From positions 95,685,456 through 95,749,455 of the forward strand of contig OX328132.1 of NCBI GenBank assembly GCA_946811695.1: a stretch of 64,000 bases of DNA. The letters are read 5' to 3'. The position numbers and the translations under genes are program-made. Positions 11,214 to 20,293 of the stretch are shown here, in pieces (position 1 is the stretch's first letter; every line of letters starts with the position of its first letter). The notes below the pieces were generated by a model. That model was not told the DNA's origin. It saw only the letters and a list, made by a program, of their open reading frames with translations, and ran no database searches. This stretch comes from Gonocerus acuteangulatus. Lineage: Eukaryota > Arthropoda > Insecta > Hemiptera > Coreidae.

Positions 11214-11754
11214 GTACCATTAGAAAACATATAAACCTACTGTACAATATGAAAAATTAGAGTTTAATTTCTTACGCAGACGTTTGTTTCTAGCCTTTCG
11301 AAAATCATGTAAATTACAACTCATATTAAAATATTCGTTACTTCAAAGTGTTCTCACGGCGATTTCAGCTTAACTATACGGGAAAAATGAAATAGCGATC
11401 GTATTTGTCAAGCCAATTGTGGCTCTAATAAAAAAACTTGCTCAAGGTCACGTGATTTCCTGCGCAATGCACTAATGGGAATTAACATTACCGATGGCGG
11501 CGCCACTGTCGTTGTCTAAATGGCGGTATACAAAGGTATACCTGTGACATTTGTTACATAGTGATTCCTGATAACAAGTGTTTTCGCAGTTGTTTGTGGA
11601 TCTATTTCACGTTAATATTAGTGTTTTCATCAAGAAACAGGGTTTATGGAAGCTCTACTTTATTTGTGTACTCAAATATGTAAGAATATTGGACTAACAG
11701 TGAGTTATTGTGAGTTGTTGTTATTGTGATGGATAAGCAAAAGTGAGGTAAATA

Positions 11755-12225
11755 TTATTTCATACCATTGTGAATAGCTTTGAATACAATAAATGTATTT
11801 TATAATAAATATTGCATATTATTGATCACCAACAAATCATGAACAATCTAAAAATTGAAAAAAATATTTCAAAATCTTTATTTTCACATATTACATGCAC
11901 CATTAATTTTTTTTAGTTTTAAATCGTTTCTTATCACAAATTTTAATTATTGCTTACATTACTTGCAAATTATAACTGATGTAAATATAATTTCATACCA
12001 TTGTGAACAGATTTGAATACAATAAATTTATTTGATAATAAATACTGAATATTATTGAACACCAACAAATCATGAACAACTTGAAAATTGAGAAAATATT
12101 TCAAAATTTCTTTGAATCTCTATTTCACATATTACATGCACCATTTCATTTACTTACTAAGGTTGTAATTAAATTATATAAATATACTTTATCAAAAGGA
12201 AACTGGAGTCATATGAATCAAATAT
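11755..12225. repeat. 236-bp tandem duplication
   Basis: TTTCATACCATTGTGAAYAG begins at about 11757 and again at about 11993. The copies stay alignable through AACAAATCATGAACAA and TATTTCACATATTACATGC with scattered differences, so the duplication is old. Confidence 0.8.
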
Positions 12226-12397
12226 GAAGTAGTACACTCATTTAAATTTAATATAGCCATTCCTAATTAAACTTGTGAAAAAAAGCGCAAACAACTTGAT
12301 AGATTGGTTGGTCTTCTCCAAAATACCACATGTATTTAGGTAATGGATGTGCATTCACAATTGCTTCACCTTCAACTATGCACCTGGAATTCCCTAA

Positions 12398-12592
12398 TGG
12401 TGGGTTTACACTTGCTAGTTATTTTTATCAGAGAGAAAGTGCGACTAATGAAAACCCATGTAAAATGTATGTCTGCAATAAATTCTACCATTAGCAATTT
12501 ATTGCAGACATACATTTTACATGGGGTTTCAATAGTCGCAATTTCTCTCTGATATAAATATCCTGCAATAACTAGCAAGTGTAAACCCACCC
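12398..12592. mobile_element. Complete palindromic Harbinger-like MITE
   Basis: A 195-bp palindrome with ends GGTGGGTTTACACTTGCTAG. It is flanked by TAA at 12395-12397 and 12593-12595, a 3-bp TWA duplication as in PIF/Harbinger. Its two arms meet near ATTCTACCATTAGCAATTTA. The half copy at 6044 belongs to the same family. Confidence 0.78.
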
Positions 12593-13117
12593 TAAGGCTT
12601 CTAGATAGCCAAAGAAGTTCCTTAGTACATACTTTTGTTCATCAATATCTATACCTTCTGAATTTCTAGAAGTGAATTTCAGAAATTAAATCAAATTCGG
12701 GTAAAATGGGTTGCAAGCTGTTTATATTCACACAAGAGTGAAGGTTGCATAAATGTGAATTATTTCACTACCTCTTACATATATTATTTAAAAATAATTC
12801 CTTTGTGAAAGGGAAAGGCCCATGTTGTCTTTAAAAAGACAAATTTGTCATAAAACAGTTGGGAAATTATTAAATAGCAAGAAAAACACGAACAGCACAA
12901 TAGCTTTACATATGTAAACAATGCACGTATACCGTTCTCGCTAGTTCCGAAATTTTCCGTATGGCGGTGTATCGCTTAATGTTAATTCCCAATTGTCCGA
13001 ACTCGTACGTCCTGTCCGAACTCACCCCAGATGACGGTTATATTTATATAGGTTATATAAATATAACCTATCAATAAATCAAGAACAATATAAATCTAAA
13101 CTCAATGTGTTTCCAGT

Positions 13118-13362
13118 TTCACTAATAAGATCTGTTAACCTTTTTTATATATATATATCTTTATTTGAAAATTATACAATACAATAATGTATTTTTTATA
13201 ATTCTTTTGTTCTTGTCTAAAGTCATGATATATCAGTAGGAAGAAAAAAAAAGCCCAGTGGCCAAAACCTATTAACTAGAAATTTACAGGGATATTTACA
13301 TTTGGTTTTTGTATGGCTATTTAGTATATTTACATTTGAAGTTAACATTTTACAAGCTTAGT
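13118..13362 (-). other. 3' UTR of the Jockey LINE
   Basis: Lies just downstream (minus strand) of the Jockey RT frame and contains ATCTTTATTTGAAAATTATA. The region 28118-28290 is a diverged second copy of the same 3' end, which supports calling it element sequence rather than host DNA. Confidence 0.6.
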
Positions 13363-14702
13363 TTACAATAGGTCTCTAGGCCATTTGCGCTTAAGGCGAC
13401 GATGAGGGTTACCGGGAATGGTGGATGAGGATAACTTGTTGATTAGGGGATTGTCTTGACCAGGCAAACGGGAGTGGAAGTTAAGGTATCGGGTTTTGGA
13501 CAGGGTTTGGACAAAGGGGATTTCTAGGTCATTGTGGATAGTGAAGTTTGAGACATAGAACGGAGCATTGACTATTTTACGGAGTATTTTGGATTGGAGA
13601 GATTGGATTCTGAGGATATTGGATCGCTTGGCACACCCCCAAACTTCCAAGCCATACGTCCAGGTGGGTTGAAGTATTGCAGTATATATCCGTCTCTTGT
13701 TCTGTAATGATAGTTTGGAGCGAGAATCTAGTAGTCTAGTTAGTAGTCTAAAACGTCTGTTTGTTTCCTGTCTTTTCTTTTGTATGTGTTGGCTCCAGGT
13801 AAGTCGTTTGTCAAGGGTAAGGCCGAGGTAGGTAACTTGGGTTTTTTCACTAATTTTTCTTTGGAAAAGATTGACGGAAGGGCATTTGGATCTTCGAAGA
13901 GTGAATGTTATGTGCGAAGATTTTTCTGGGTTAACTTTAATCCGCAATTTTATGAACCATGGTTCAAGCAGTTGGAGATGGGATTGAAGGTGTTTGGAAG
14001 CAAGTATAGGATCTGAATTGGATGAGAGGATGGCTGTATCGTCAGCAAAAGTAAAGAGGGTTGTGGAATGGTGGATGGGCATGTCAGCAGAGTACACAAG
14101 GAATAAGATAGGACTTAGGATGCCGCCTTGTGGAACACCAGCAAGCTGAGGAAATGAAGAGGACAGAGATGATCCGCACGAGACGTCGAAGGATCTGTCG
14201 GAAAGATAGGAATTTATTATAAGGTAATAGGTTGAGGGAAGGATTTTTTTGAGTTTAAAAAGCAAGCCCTGGTGCCATACCCGATCAAATGCTTGAGAGA
14301 TATCAAGAAATACACCAGAACAAAACTTCTTTTGCTCAAAGGAAGAGGAGATTGAGTCAACTAATCTGTGGCATTGGTGAATCGTGGAATGGGATATTCG
14401 AAAACCAAATTGGTGAGGAGGGAGGCAGGGTTCAAGAATAGGGATTAGACGTTTAAGGAGAAGCTTTTCGAGGATTTTTCCAATAATGGGAAGGAGGGAG
14501 ATAGGGCGATAGGACGAAGGATAATTTACAGGTTTTTGGGGTTTGTGGATCATTTTGATGGTAGATAATTTCCAGGACTTGGGGAAGTAGGTTGTTCTTA
14601 GGACTGCATTATATACATAGGTTAGGAATAGGATAGCTTTTTTAGGTAGGCTTTTGAGGATTAAGGGGGTGATAAGATCGGGTCCAGGTGCCTTACAGTT
14701 TT
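13363..14702 (-). pseudogene. Jockey LINE ORF2, RT half (3' part of a split element)
   Basis: The minus strand begins NCKAPGPDLITPLIL and continues through an open 396-codon frame from 14553. RT motifs run in order: YRPISLLPIIGKILEKLL, GVFLDISQAFDRVWH, GVPQGGILSPILFLVYSADM, FADDTAILS, LGLTLDKRLTWSQHI, then a C-terminal region ending KRKWPRDLL at 13363. The catalytic residues look intact. The EN half of the same ORF2 lies at 20294-21654, and the two are separated by a 5.6-kb insertion that falls between VHRLK and NCKAPGPD. Spliced by eye, the frame would continue, so the element was probably intact when interrupted. Confidence 0.85.
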
Positions 14703-14821
14703 AGCACTTTCCTCCGAAGGAAAGTAGCTATTGAGGTTGGACTCATGACGGAATTTTTGAAAAATTTCTTCAAATCTTTATCGATCCTACCTAGTAGACA
14801 CCGAAAATGACCCCCGTTAAA

Positions 14822-14823
<2 letters not shown>

Positions 14824-14873
<50 letters not shown>
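14824..14873. repeat. (TA)n tract left of the PLE
   Basis: About 25 TA units. With the tract at 19196-19234 it brackets the PLE, suggesting insertion into one (TA)n run. Confidence 0.95.
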
Positions 14874-14879
<6 letters not shown>

Positions 14880-14935
14880 TGTTTGTTCGGCATCTGTCTC
14901 CAGCGGTCTTGCTCCTCCTGTCATCGCAATATTTC
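14874..14935 (-). repeat. Inverted copy of the PLE 3' end at its 5' border
   Basis: These 62 bp are the exact reverse complement of 16429-16490 and 19103-19164. Inverted 3'-end fragments at the 5' border are a known by-product of PLE insertion. Confidence 0.9.
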
Positions 14936-14976
14936 ATTCGGCAATATTCTATTCGGCAGTACGAAATTCAATTCAC

Positions 14977-16398
14977 TTGGTGGAAATCCTAAAAAACACA
15001 AGGCTCGAAGAAGGAGACCTGATGGTGAGCTTTGATGTGGAGTCCCTCTTCACCAACCTTCCAGCTAAAGATGCTACCCAGATCATCAAAGACAATAAAT
15101 TCTTGGAGGGAGGGATGATGGAACTAGCTGAACTAGTTCTAACTTCCTGCTACTTCCAGTACAAGGGAATCATCTATAAGCAGAAGGATGGAGTGGCCAT
15201 GGGTAGTCCCCTATCTCCAGTTGTGGCTGACATTTTCATGGAGGACTTCGAAAGGCGACTGATCGAGGGCAGCGAACACAAACCGAAGCTTTGGCTGCGA
15301 TACGTGGACGATGTCTTCGCAATCTGGCAACATGGTGCAGAGGAACTCAAAAAATTCCTCCATCTCATGAACAATTTGCACCCAGCTATCAGATTTACCA
15401 TCGAAGAAGAGAAGGATGGCAGATTGCCTTTCCTGGACCTCCTGATCATGAAAGGAACCAACGGTGAACTGGAGCACACAGTATACAGGAAACCCACGGC
15501 CACAGGAAGATACCTCCACGCCGATTCTCACCACCACACGGCACAAAAAATGGGAGTGGTTAAGACACTGACACACAGAGCTATAACTCTGTGCAGTAAC
15601 GAATCACTCCTAAGAGCAGAACTCAGTCAACTGACGGACGACTTAGCCGGGAATGGATACGACCGGAAGAAGTTGGCCCGAACGATAAGGATGGTGAAAA
15701 ATCGCCACCGTGATGAGAGTAACCGGAGGGAAACACAAACTAGAAGCAGAATTACCCTACCGTATGTCAGCGGGGTCAGCGAGAAGCTAGGCAGACTATT
15801 TAGGAAACAGGATATGGAGGTCGCCTACAAGCCGCTGAACAAAATCGGGGATTGGCTGAGCAAAAGCAAGGACAAGCAGCGGTTGCAAGACCAGGGTGTA
15901 TATCTTCTACCATGTGACTGCGGGAAAGTGTATATAGGACAGACAGGGAAGAAGGTAGCCACTCGAATCGCGCAACACGCTGCAGACTACAGGCTGGGAC
16001 GCACCAAAACTTCTGCTGTGGCAACACATGGAGAAGAGTGCCCCAGACAAGTCCTGTTTGATCAAGCCAAGACCCTGGCTAAGGAAGACACGCTGAACAG
16101 GAGACTCATCAGAGAGGCGATTGAGATCCACAAAAATCCAGCCAACTTCAATAGAGAAGAAGGACTCATCCTCTCCAACACCTGGCGGGCCATCCTGAAG
16201 AAGACTGGAGACAATCCACTCATACAGGACCACCAGCGCCCCGAACGGACGACCGAGGAAGTGAACAGAGACAGACGGAACCCGATTGGCCCAGAGCCTC
16301 CCCAGTTCATTGGCTCGCATAGTCTCCGACCAAGAAGGATAAGAAGGGCCCAAACCACTGACGAGCTCATTCCCTTACCAACCAGCAAGGATGAATGA
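14977..16398 (+). CDS. Truncated PLE ORF (RT C-terminal half + GIY-YIG) in the upstream pseudo-LTR
   Basis: 473 codons identical in product to the C-terminal part of the full ORF at 16391-19072. It contains FDVESLFTNLP, YVDDVFAIW and the GIY-YIG region (VYLLPCDCGKVYIGQTG). The N-terminal third of RT is absent because this copy is 5'-truncated, so it cannot be a complete polymerase. Its stop codon TGA (16396-16398) overlaps the ATG region of the next ORF (16391) by 8 nt in another frame. The first ATG may not be used; the open frame reaches further left only a few codons. Most likely this is structural repeat sequence rather than a separate gene. Confidence 0.7.
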   Translation: MVEILKNTRLEEGDLMVSFDVESLFTNLPAKDATQIIKDNKFLEGGMMELAELVLTSCYFQYKGIIYKQKDGVAMGSPLSPVVADIFMEDFERRLIEGSEHKPKLWLRYVDDVFAIWQHGAEELKKFLHLMNNLHPAIRFTIEEEKDGRLPFLDLLIMKGTNGELEHTVYRKPTATGRYLHADSHHHTAQKMGVVKTLTHRAITLCSNESLLRAELSQLTDDLAGNGYDRKKLARTIRMVKNRHRDESNRRETQTRSRITLPYVSGVSEKLGRLFRKQDMEVAYKPLNKIGDWLSKSKDKQRLQDQGVYLLPCDCGKVYIGQTGKKVATRIAQHAADYRLGRTKTSAVATHGEECPRQVLFDQAKTLAKEDTLNRRLIREAIEIHKNPANFNREEGLILSNTWRAILKKTGDNPLIQDHQRPERTTEEVNRDRRNPIGPEPPQFIGSHSLRPRRIRRAQTTDELIPLPTSKDE

Positions 16399-19072
16399 TT
16401 GCCTGAAGAAGCCGGAGAGGAATCCGGCGAAATATTGCGATGACAGGAGGAGCAAGACCGCTGGAGACAGATGCCGAACAAACAACACATTTAATTCCCA
16501 GCGAAGTAGCTTGAAAAATAGCATATCAAACCTCTACGGCGAGGAAACGTACACCCTGACCAGGAGACTGAGCAAAACGAGGTGCCGCATAGCGACAACA
16601 CGTAATGATCTGGACTTCCTACGGAGATGCAGGGACGAGAAGGTGACACCCCCCTTCCTGAGGATGAAGAGGCCCCTCAAGACTCCCAAAGCAGCCCGGA
16701 TCTATGACAACATGGAGAAGGCGCTGCTAAGGGAAAGAATTGGAGCGTATCGCCACAGGTTGTGGAGCCAATTAACAGATGAAACGTCCCTAAAAGAAAA
16801 AATACGCTCAATAGTCGACCCAGACATGTGGGATACTGTTGACCGTATTACTGATGACAAGGCAAAAAAGGAAGGGACAAAAAACGCCGATAAGAAAACG
16901 AAAAAATGGGACAAATTGACGCAAAAATCAAATTTGGTGGCCCTCAAAAGGGTCGTTGAAGATGATTTTGTGCGACAACTACCACGCCCACCAGTGGACA
17001 GAAAAGTCATTGTAAACCTGGCTGGTATTGAGTTGTCTCAGGAAGCCACAGAAGTCCTTGAAAAAGGCATGAATTTCGCTGTGGCACCAAAACGCAACCC
17101 GACGGAGGAACTTGTAACCAGCATCGAGGCCGCCCTCTCCCGGATGGATAAAGACAAGGCTGAAACGATCAGGTTAGAAGCTGCCTACCTCGTAGGAAGA
17201 ACCAGGCCCCCGAAAGACAACTTAACACCAGCCCAAAGAAAAGCCCTATGTGATCTGAGGAAGAGGGAAGATGTCATAATCACAAAGGCTGACAAAGGAA
17301 ATATGACAGTGATCCTCAACAAAACATCCTATGAAGATAAAATGGAAGGCTTACTGTCCATAAACACATACGATAAGAACATAAAGGACCCCACCAAGCG
17401 AATTGAAAATCAAATAAACAAAATCTTAAAGGAGAAGATCAAAGATAAGGCACGAATCGCAGAGATGGCCCCCGGTGACTCCAGAATACCCCGGATCTAT
17501 GGTTTACCAAAAATCCACAAAGAAGGAGCACCCCTCAGGCCTATAGTCTCAATGATTGGAGCACCCACGTACAGAGCCAGCAAGGTGCTGGCAAAAGCTC
17601 TGAAACCTTACACAGGCCAGTCCTTTTCGGCAGTACGAAATTCAATTCACTTGGTGGAAATCCTAAAAAACACAAGGCTCGAAGAAGGAGACCTGATGGT
17701 GAGCTTTGATGTGGAGTCCCTCTTCACCAACCTTCCAGCTAAAGATGCTACCCAGATCATCAAAGACAATAAATTCTTGGAGGGAGGGATGATGGAACTA
17801 GCTGAACTAGTTCTAACTTCCTGCTACTTCCAGTACAAGGGAATCATCTATAAGCAGAAGGATGGAGTGGCCATGGGTAGTCCCCTATCTCCAGTTGTGG
17901 CTGACATTTTCATGGAGGACTTCGAAAGGCGACTGATCGAGGGCAGCGAACACAAACCGAAGCTTTGGCTGCGATACGTGGACGATGTCTTCGCAATCTG
18001 GCAACATGGTGCAGAGGAACTCAAAAAATTCCTCCATCTCATGAACAATTTGCACCCAGCTATCAGATTTACCATCGAAGAAGAGAAGGATGGCAGATTG
18101 CCTTTCCTGGACCTCCTGATCATGAAAGGAACCAACGGTGAACTGGAGCACACAGTATACAGGAAACCCACGGCCACAGGAAGATACCTCCACGCCGATT
18201 CTCACCACCACACGGCACAAAAAATGGGAGTGGTTAAGACACTGACACACAGAGCTATAACTCTGTGCAGTAACGAATCACTCCTAAGAGCAGAACTCAG
18301 TCAACTGACGGACGACTTAGCCGGGAATGGATACGACCGGAAGAAGTTGGCCCGAACGATAAGGATGGTGAAAAATCGCCACCGTGATGAGAGTAACCGG
18401 AGGGAAACACAAACTAGAAGCAGAATTACCCTACCGTATGTCAGCGGGGTCAGCGAGAAGCTAGGCAGACTATTTAGGAAACAGGATATGGAGGTCGCCT
18501 ACAAGCCGCTGAACAAAATCGGGGATTGGCTGAGCAAAAGCAAGGACAAGCAGCGGTTGCAAGACCAGGGTGTATATCTTCTACCATGTGACTGCGGGAA
18601 AGTGTATATAGGACAGACAGGGAAGAAGGTAGCCACTCGAATCGCGCAACACGCTGCAGACTACAGGCTGGGACGCACCAAAACTTCTGCTGTGGCAACA
18701 CATGGAGAAGAGTGCCCCAGACAAGTCCTGTTTGATCAAGCCAAGACCCTGGCTAAGGAAGACACGCTGAACAGGAGACTCATCAGAGAGGCGATTGAGA
18801 TCCACAAAAATCCAGCCAACTTCAATAGAGAAGAAGGACTCATCCTCTCCAACACCTGGCGGGCCATCCTGAAGAAGACTGGAGACAATCCACTCATACA
18901 GGACCACCAGCGCCCCGAACGGACGACCGAGGAAGTGAACAGAGACAGACGGAACCCGATTGGCCCAGAGCCTCCCCAGTTCATTGGCTCGCATAGTCTC
19001 CGACCAAGAAGGATAAGAAGGGCCCAAACCACTGACGAGCTCATTCCCTTACCAACCAGCAAGGATGAATGA
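16391..19072 (+). CDS. Penelope-like element polyprotein: reverse transcriptase + GIY-YIG endonuclease
   Basis: Intact 893-codon frame. Residues 1-290 form a basic N-terminal region. KADKGNMTVIL at about 299 and RIYGLPKIHKEGAPLRPIVS at about 367-386 are early PLE RT motifs. FDVESLFTNLP (about 439) holds the first catalytic Asp and YVDDVFAIW (529) the Asp pair. C-terminally, VYLLPCDCGKVYIGQTG (about 728-744) followed by an Arg (ATRI) and EAIEIHK matches the GIY-YIG nuclease, with a CxC ahead of YIG. The product would nick DNA and copy its RNA by target-primed reverse transcription. The start codon and the first ~45 codons lie inside the upstream pseudo-LTR and translate through a hammerhead-like motif. 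The unit is clearly GC-richer than the surrounding AT-rich DNA. No disabling mutation was seen, so it is potentially active. Starts further downstream are possible. Confidence 0.93.
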   Translation: MNDCLKKPERNPAKYCDDRRSKTAGDRCRTNNTFNSQRSSLKNSISNLYGEETYTLTRRLSKTRCRIATTRNDLDFLRRCRDEKVTPPFLRMKRPLKTPKAARIYDNMEKALLRERIGAYRHRLWSQLTDETSLKEKIRSIVDPDMWDTVDRITDDKAKKEGTKNADKKTKKWDKLTQKSNLVALKRVVEDDFVRQLPRPPVDRKVIVNLAGIELSQEATEVLEKGMNFAVAPKRNPTEELVTSIEAALSRMDKDKAETIRLEAAYLVGRTRPPKDNLTPAQRKALCDLRKREDVIITKADKGNMTVILNKTSYEDKMEGLLSINTYDKNIKDPTKRIENQINKILKEKIKDKARIAEMAPGDSRIPRIYGLPKIHKEGAPLRPIVSMIGAPTYRASKVLAKALKPYTGQSFSAVRNSIHLVEILKNTRLEEGDLMVSFDVESLFTNLPAKDATQIIKDNKFLEGGMMELAELVLTSCYFQYKGIIYKQKDGVAMGSPLSPVVADIFMEDFERRLIEGSEHKPKLWLRYVDDVFAIWQHGAEELKKFLHLMNNLHPAIRFTIEEEKDGRLPFLDLLIMKGTNGELEHTVYRKPTATGRYLHADSHHHTAQKMGVVKTLTHRAITLCSNESLLRAELSQLTDDLAGNGYDRKKLARTIRMVKNRHRDESNRRETQTRSRITLPYVSGVSEKLGRLFRKQDMEVAYKPLNKIGDWLSKSKDKQRLQDQGVYLLPCDCGKVYIGQTGKKVATRIAQHAADYRLGRTKTSAVATHGEECPRQVLFDQAKTLAKEDTLNRRLIREAIEIHKNPANFNREEGLILSNTWRAILKKTGDNPLIQDHQRPERTTEEVNRDRRNPIGPEPPQFIGSHSLRPRRIRRAQTTDELIPLPTSKDE
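16398..16441 (+). ncRNA. Hammerhead-ribozyme-like motif, upstream pseudo-LTR
   Basis: Order of parts: stem I strand ATTGC (16398-16402), core CTGAAGA (16403-16409), one extra A, stem II GCCGGA/TCCGGC with loop GAGGAA (16411-16428), core GAA (16429-16431), minimal palindromic stem III ATAT (16432-16435), U at 16436, then stem I strand GCGAT (16437-16441). Cleavage would be 3' of 16436. Very short stem III is described for PLE hammerheads, which act best as dimers. The extra A before stem II departs from the textbook core. Confidence 0.72.
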
Positions 19073-19200
19073 TTGCCTGAAGAAGCCGGAGAGGAATCCG
19101 GCGAAATATTGCGATGACAGGAGGAGCAAGACCGCTGGAGACAGATGCCGAACAAACAACACATTTAATTCCCAGCGAAGTAGCTTGAAAAATAGCATAT
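17626..19200 (+). repeat. PLE downstream pseudo-LTR (direct repeat copy 2)
   Basis: Second copy of the 1,575-bp repeat; contains the 3' half of the full ORF, the stop codon, the ribozyme-like motif and the 3' UTR ending TTGAAAAATAGCATAT, after which (TA)n begins. Confidence 0.92.
19072..19115 (+). ncRNA. Hammerhead-ribozyme-like motif, downstream pseudo-LTR
   Basis: Identical to the motif at 16398-16441 shifted by 2674 bp. Predicted cleavage is after 19110. Two ribozymes one unit apart could excise a unit-length RNA from a readthrough transcript. Confidence 0.72.
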
Positions 19201-19234
19201 ATATATATATATATGCATATATATATATATATGT
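19196..19234. repeat. (TA)n tract right of the PLE
   Basis: TA units interrupted once by GC. Partner of the tract at 14824. Confidence 0.9.
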
Positions 19235-19269
19235 CTGTTAACACGATAGCGGCCAGAGTTTTTGTTTTT

Positions 19270-19960
19270 TCGTCACGAAACTTGGTATATAGCATTCAAT
19301 TAGCAAACGATTGAACGAGTTCGTTAACCACCAAAGTCGGTCCACCGGAAGGGGGGGTTTACCCCGAACCCAAAACACTAATTTGACTATGTCAGCCGTA
19401 ATATTTGTTATGTTTAAACGAAACTTGGTATTCGTAGTGGTAATATAGAGAGAAAAGTGAGATATAAAAATGAACTAAATCGGTTCATTAGAAGGGGGGG
19501 GGGGTTTACTCCGGACCCACAATACCAATTCGCCACTACCAGCCGTGATGTTTGGTACATTTCGATGAAACTCGGTATTCGTAGTGGTAATCCACAGGTA
19601 AATAACTGTTGTAAAAATAAACTAAATCGGTTCATTAGAAGGGGGGGTTTACTCCGGACCCACAATACCAATTCGCCACTACCAGCCGTGATTTTTGGTA
19701 TATTTCGACGAAACTCGGTATTCGTAGTGGTAATCTACAGGTAAATATGTGTTGTAAAAATAAACTAAATCGGTTCATTAGAAGGGGGGGTTTACTCTTG
19801 ACCCAAATTCTTAATGTACTCATACCGGTCGTAATTTCTGCTGTATTGTAACGAAACGCGGTATACGTCGTGGGTAACTCATGAGAAAGAAGTGTTGTAA
19901 AAATGAGCTGAATCGGTCAATCGGAAAGCGGGGGTTTAATTTGTAATATATTTCAATAGA
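19270..19960. repeat. ~146-bp minisatellite inside the Helentron-like insertion
   Basis: GGTATTCGTAGTGGTAAT recurs at about 19428, 19573 and 19720, with diverged flanking units. Each unit carries AAATCGGTTCATTAGAAG, a G-run of 7-12, TTTACTCCGGACCCACAATA and CGCCACTACCAGCCGTGAT. G-run length differs between units. Open frames here are by-products of the period. Confidence 0.88.
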
Positions 19961-20293
19961 AAAGCCCGTCAGACGTAGGTTCACAAAGCCGCCGCAAGGA
20001 GCGCTTTCTACCACTAGAGTGACTGTATCCTGTTCCTGCGTTAGATCAAAATACGATAATATGAGGTTTTTTGTATTTATTACGTAGTGTAATAGGTACC
20101 ATGTGTAAACATAACTCTGGAAGCAAATTATTAATTGATCAGTTACTCATTACAAATTTAAAAGAGAACTATTTATGTTTTTATTTTATTTATGTAGGAT
20201 ATTTTAAGCAAATTGTTCTGGAAAGCAATCTACACTACCCAAATTCTGAGGAAAGTGCTTAGTTATGCAGCTCCTGCTTGACGGACTTTTTAT
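19961..20293. other. Terminal part of the Helentron-like insertion
   Basis: AT-rich sequence without a gene. It ends with GAGGAAAGTGCTTAGTTATG, a small GCAG-CTC-CTGC hairpin and ACTTTTTAT at the border with Jockey ORF2. Confidence 0.5.

Larger units (their letters stand above)
10303..13037. mobile_element. 2.7-kb element with 22-bp TIRs
   Basis: Perfect inverted ends CCGTCATCTGGGGTGAGTTCG at 10303 and at 13037. The inner word GGGGTGAGTTCGG recurs near 10495 and, inverted, near 11107. No transposase was recognised. It contains a (TA)n tract, a 236-bp direct duplication (11755-12225) and a Harbinger MITE. No target duplication beyond TT/TT is visible. Superfamily unknown. Confidence 0.6.
14952..16526 (+). 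repeat. PLE upstream pseudo-LTR (direct repeat copy 1)
   Basis: Matches 17626-19200 at a constant offset of 2674 bp over 1,575 bp, and the encoded proteins are identical over 473 residues. A 5'-truncated copy in tandem ahead of a full unit is the pseudo-LTR arrangement of Penelope-like elements. Near identity points to recent insertion. Confidence 0.92.
14703..20293 (-). mobile_element. Helentron-like insertion carrying minisatellite, (TA)n and a PLE
   Basis: This block splits the Jockey ORF2 inside a T-run, with no more than 2-3 bp duplicated. Read on the minus strand, its 3' end is GTCATGAGTCCAACCT, a perfect 8-bp hairpin ACTTTCCT..AGGAAAGT, then GCTAA. The other end carries GAGGAAAGTGCTTAG about 40 bp inside the border, matching that end in inverted form, so the inverted repeats are asymmetric. 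A ~146-bp minisatellite (19270-19960) and a (TA)n tract occupy the middle. Asymmetric inverted ends, an end hairpin, central tandem repeats and T-T insertion are features of Helentron-associated elements (HINEs). No Rep/helicase is encoded. Related 3' ends occur at 9795, 44040 and 47380. Confidence 0.6.

Noticed and set aside
15174..16490. Antisense frames of 75-148 codons opposite the PLE ORF, repeated at 17848-19164
   Set aside because: They mirror the GC-rich PLE coding strand and recur only because the repeat does; no independent motif.
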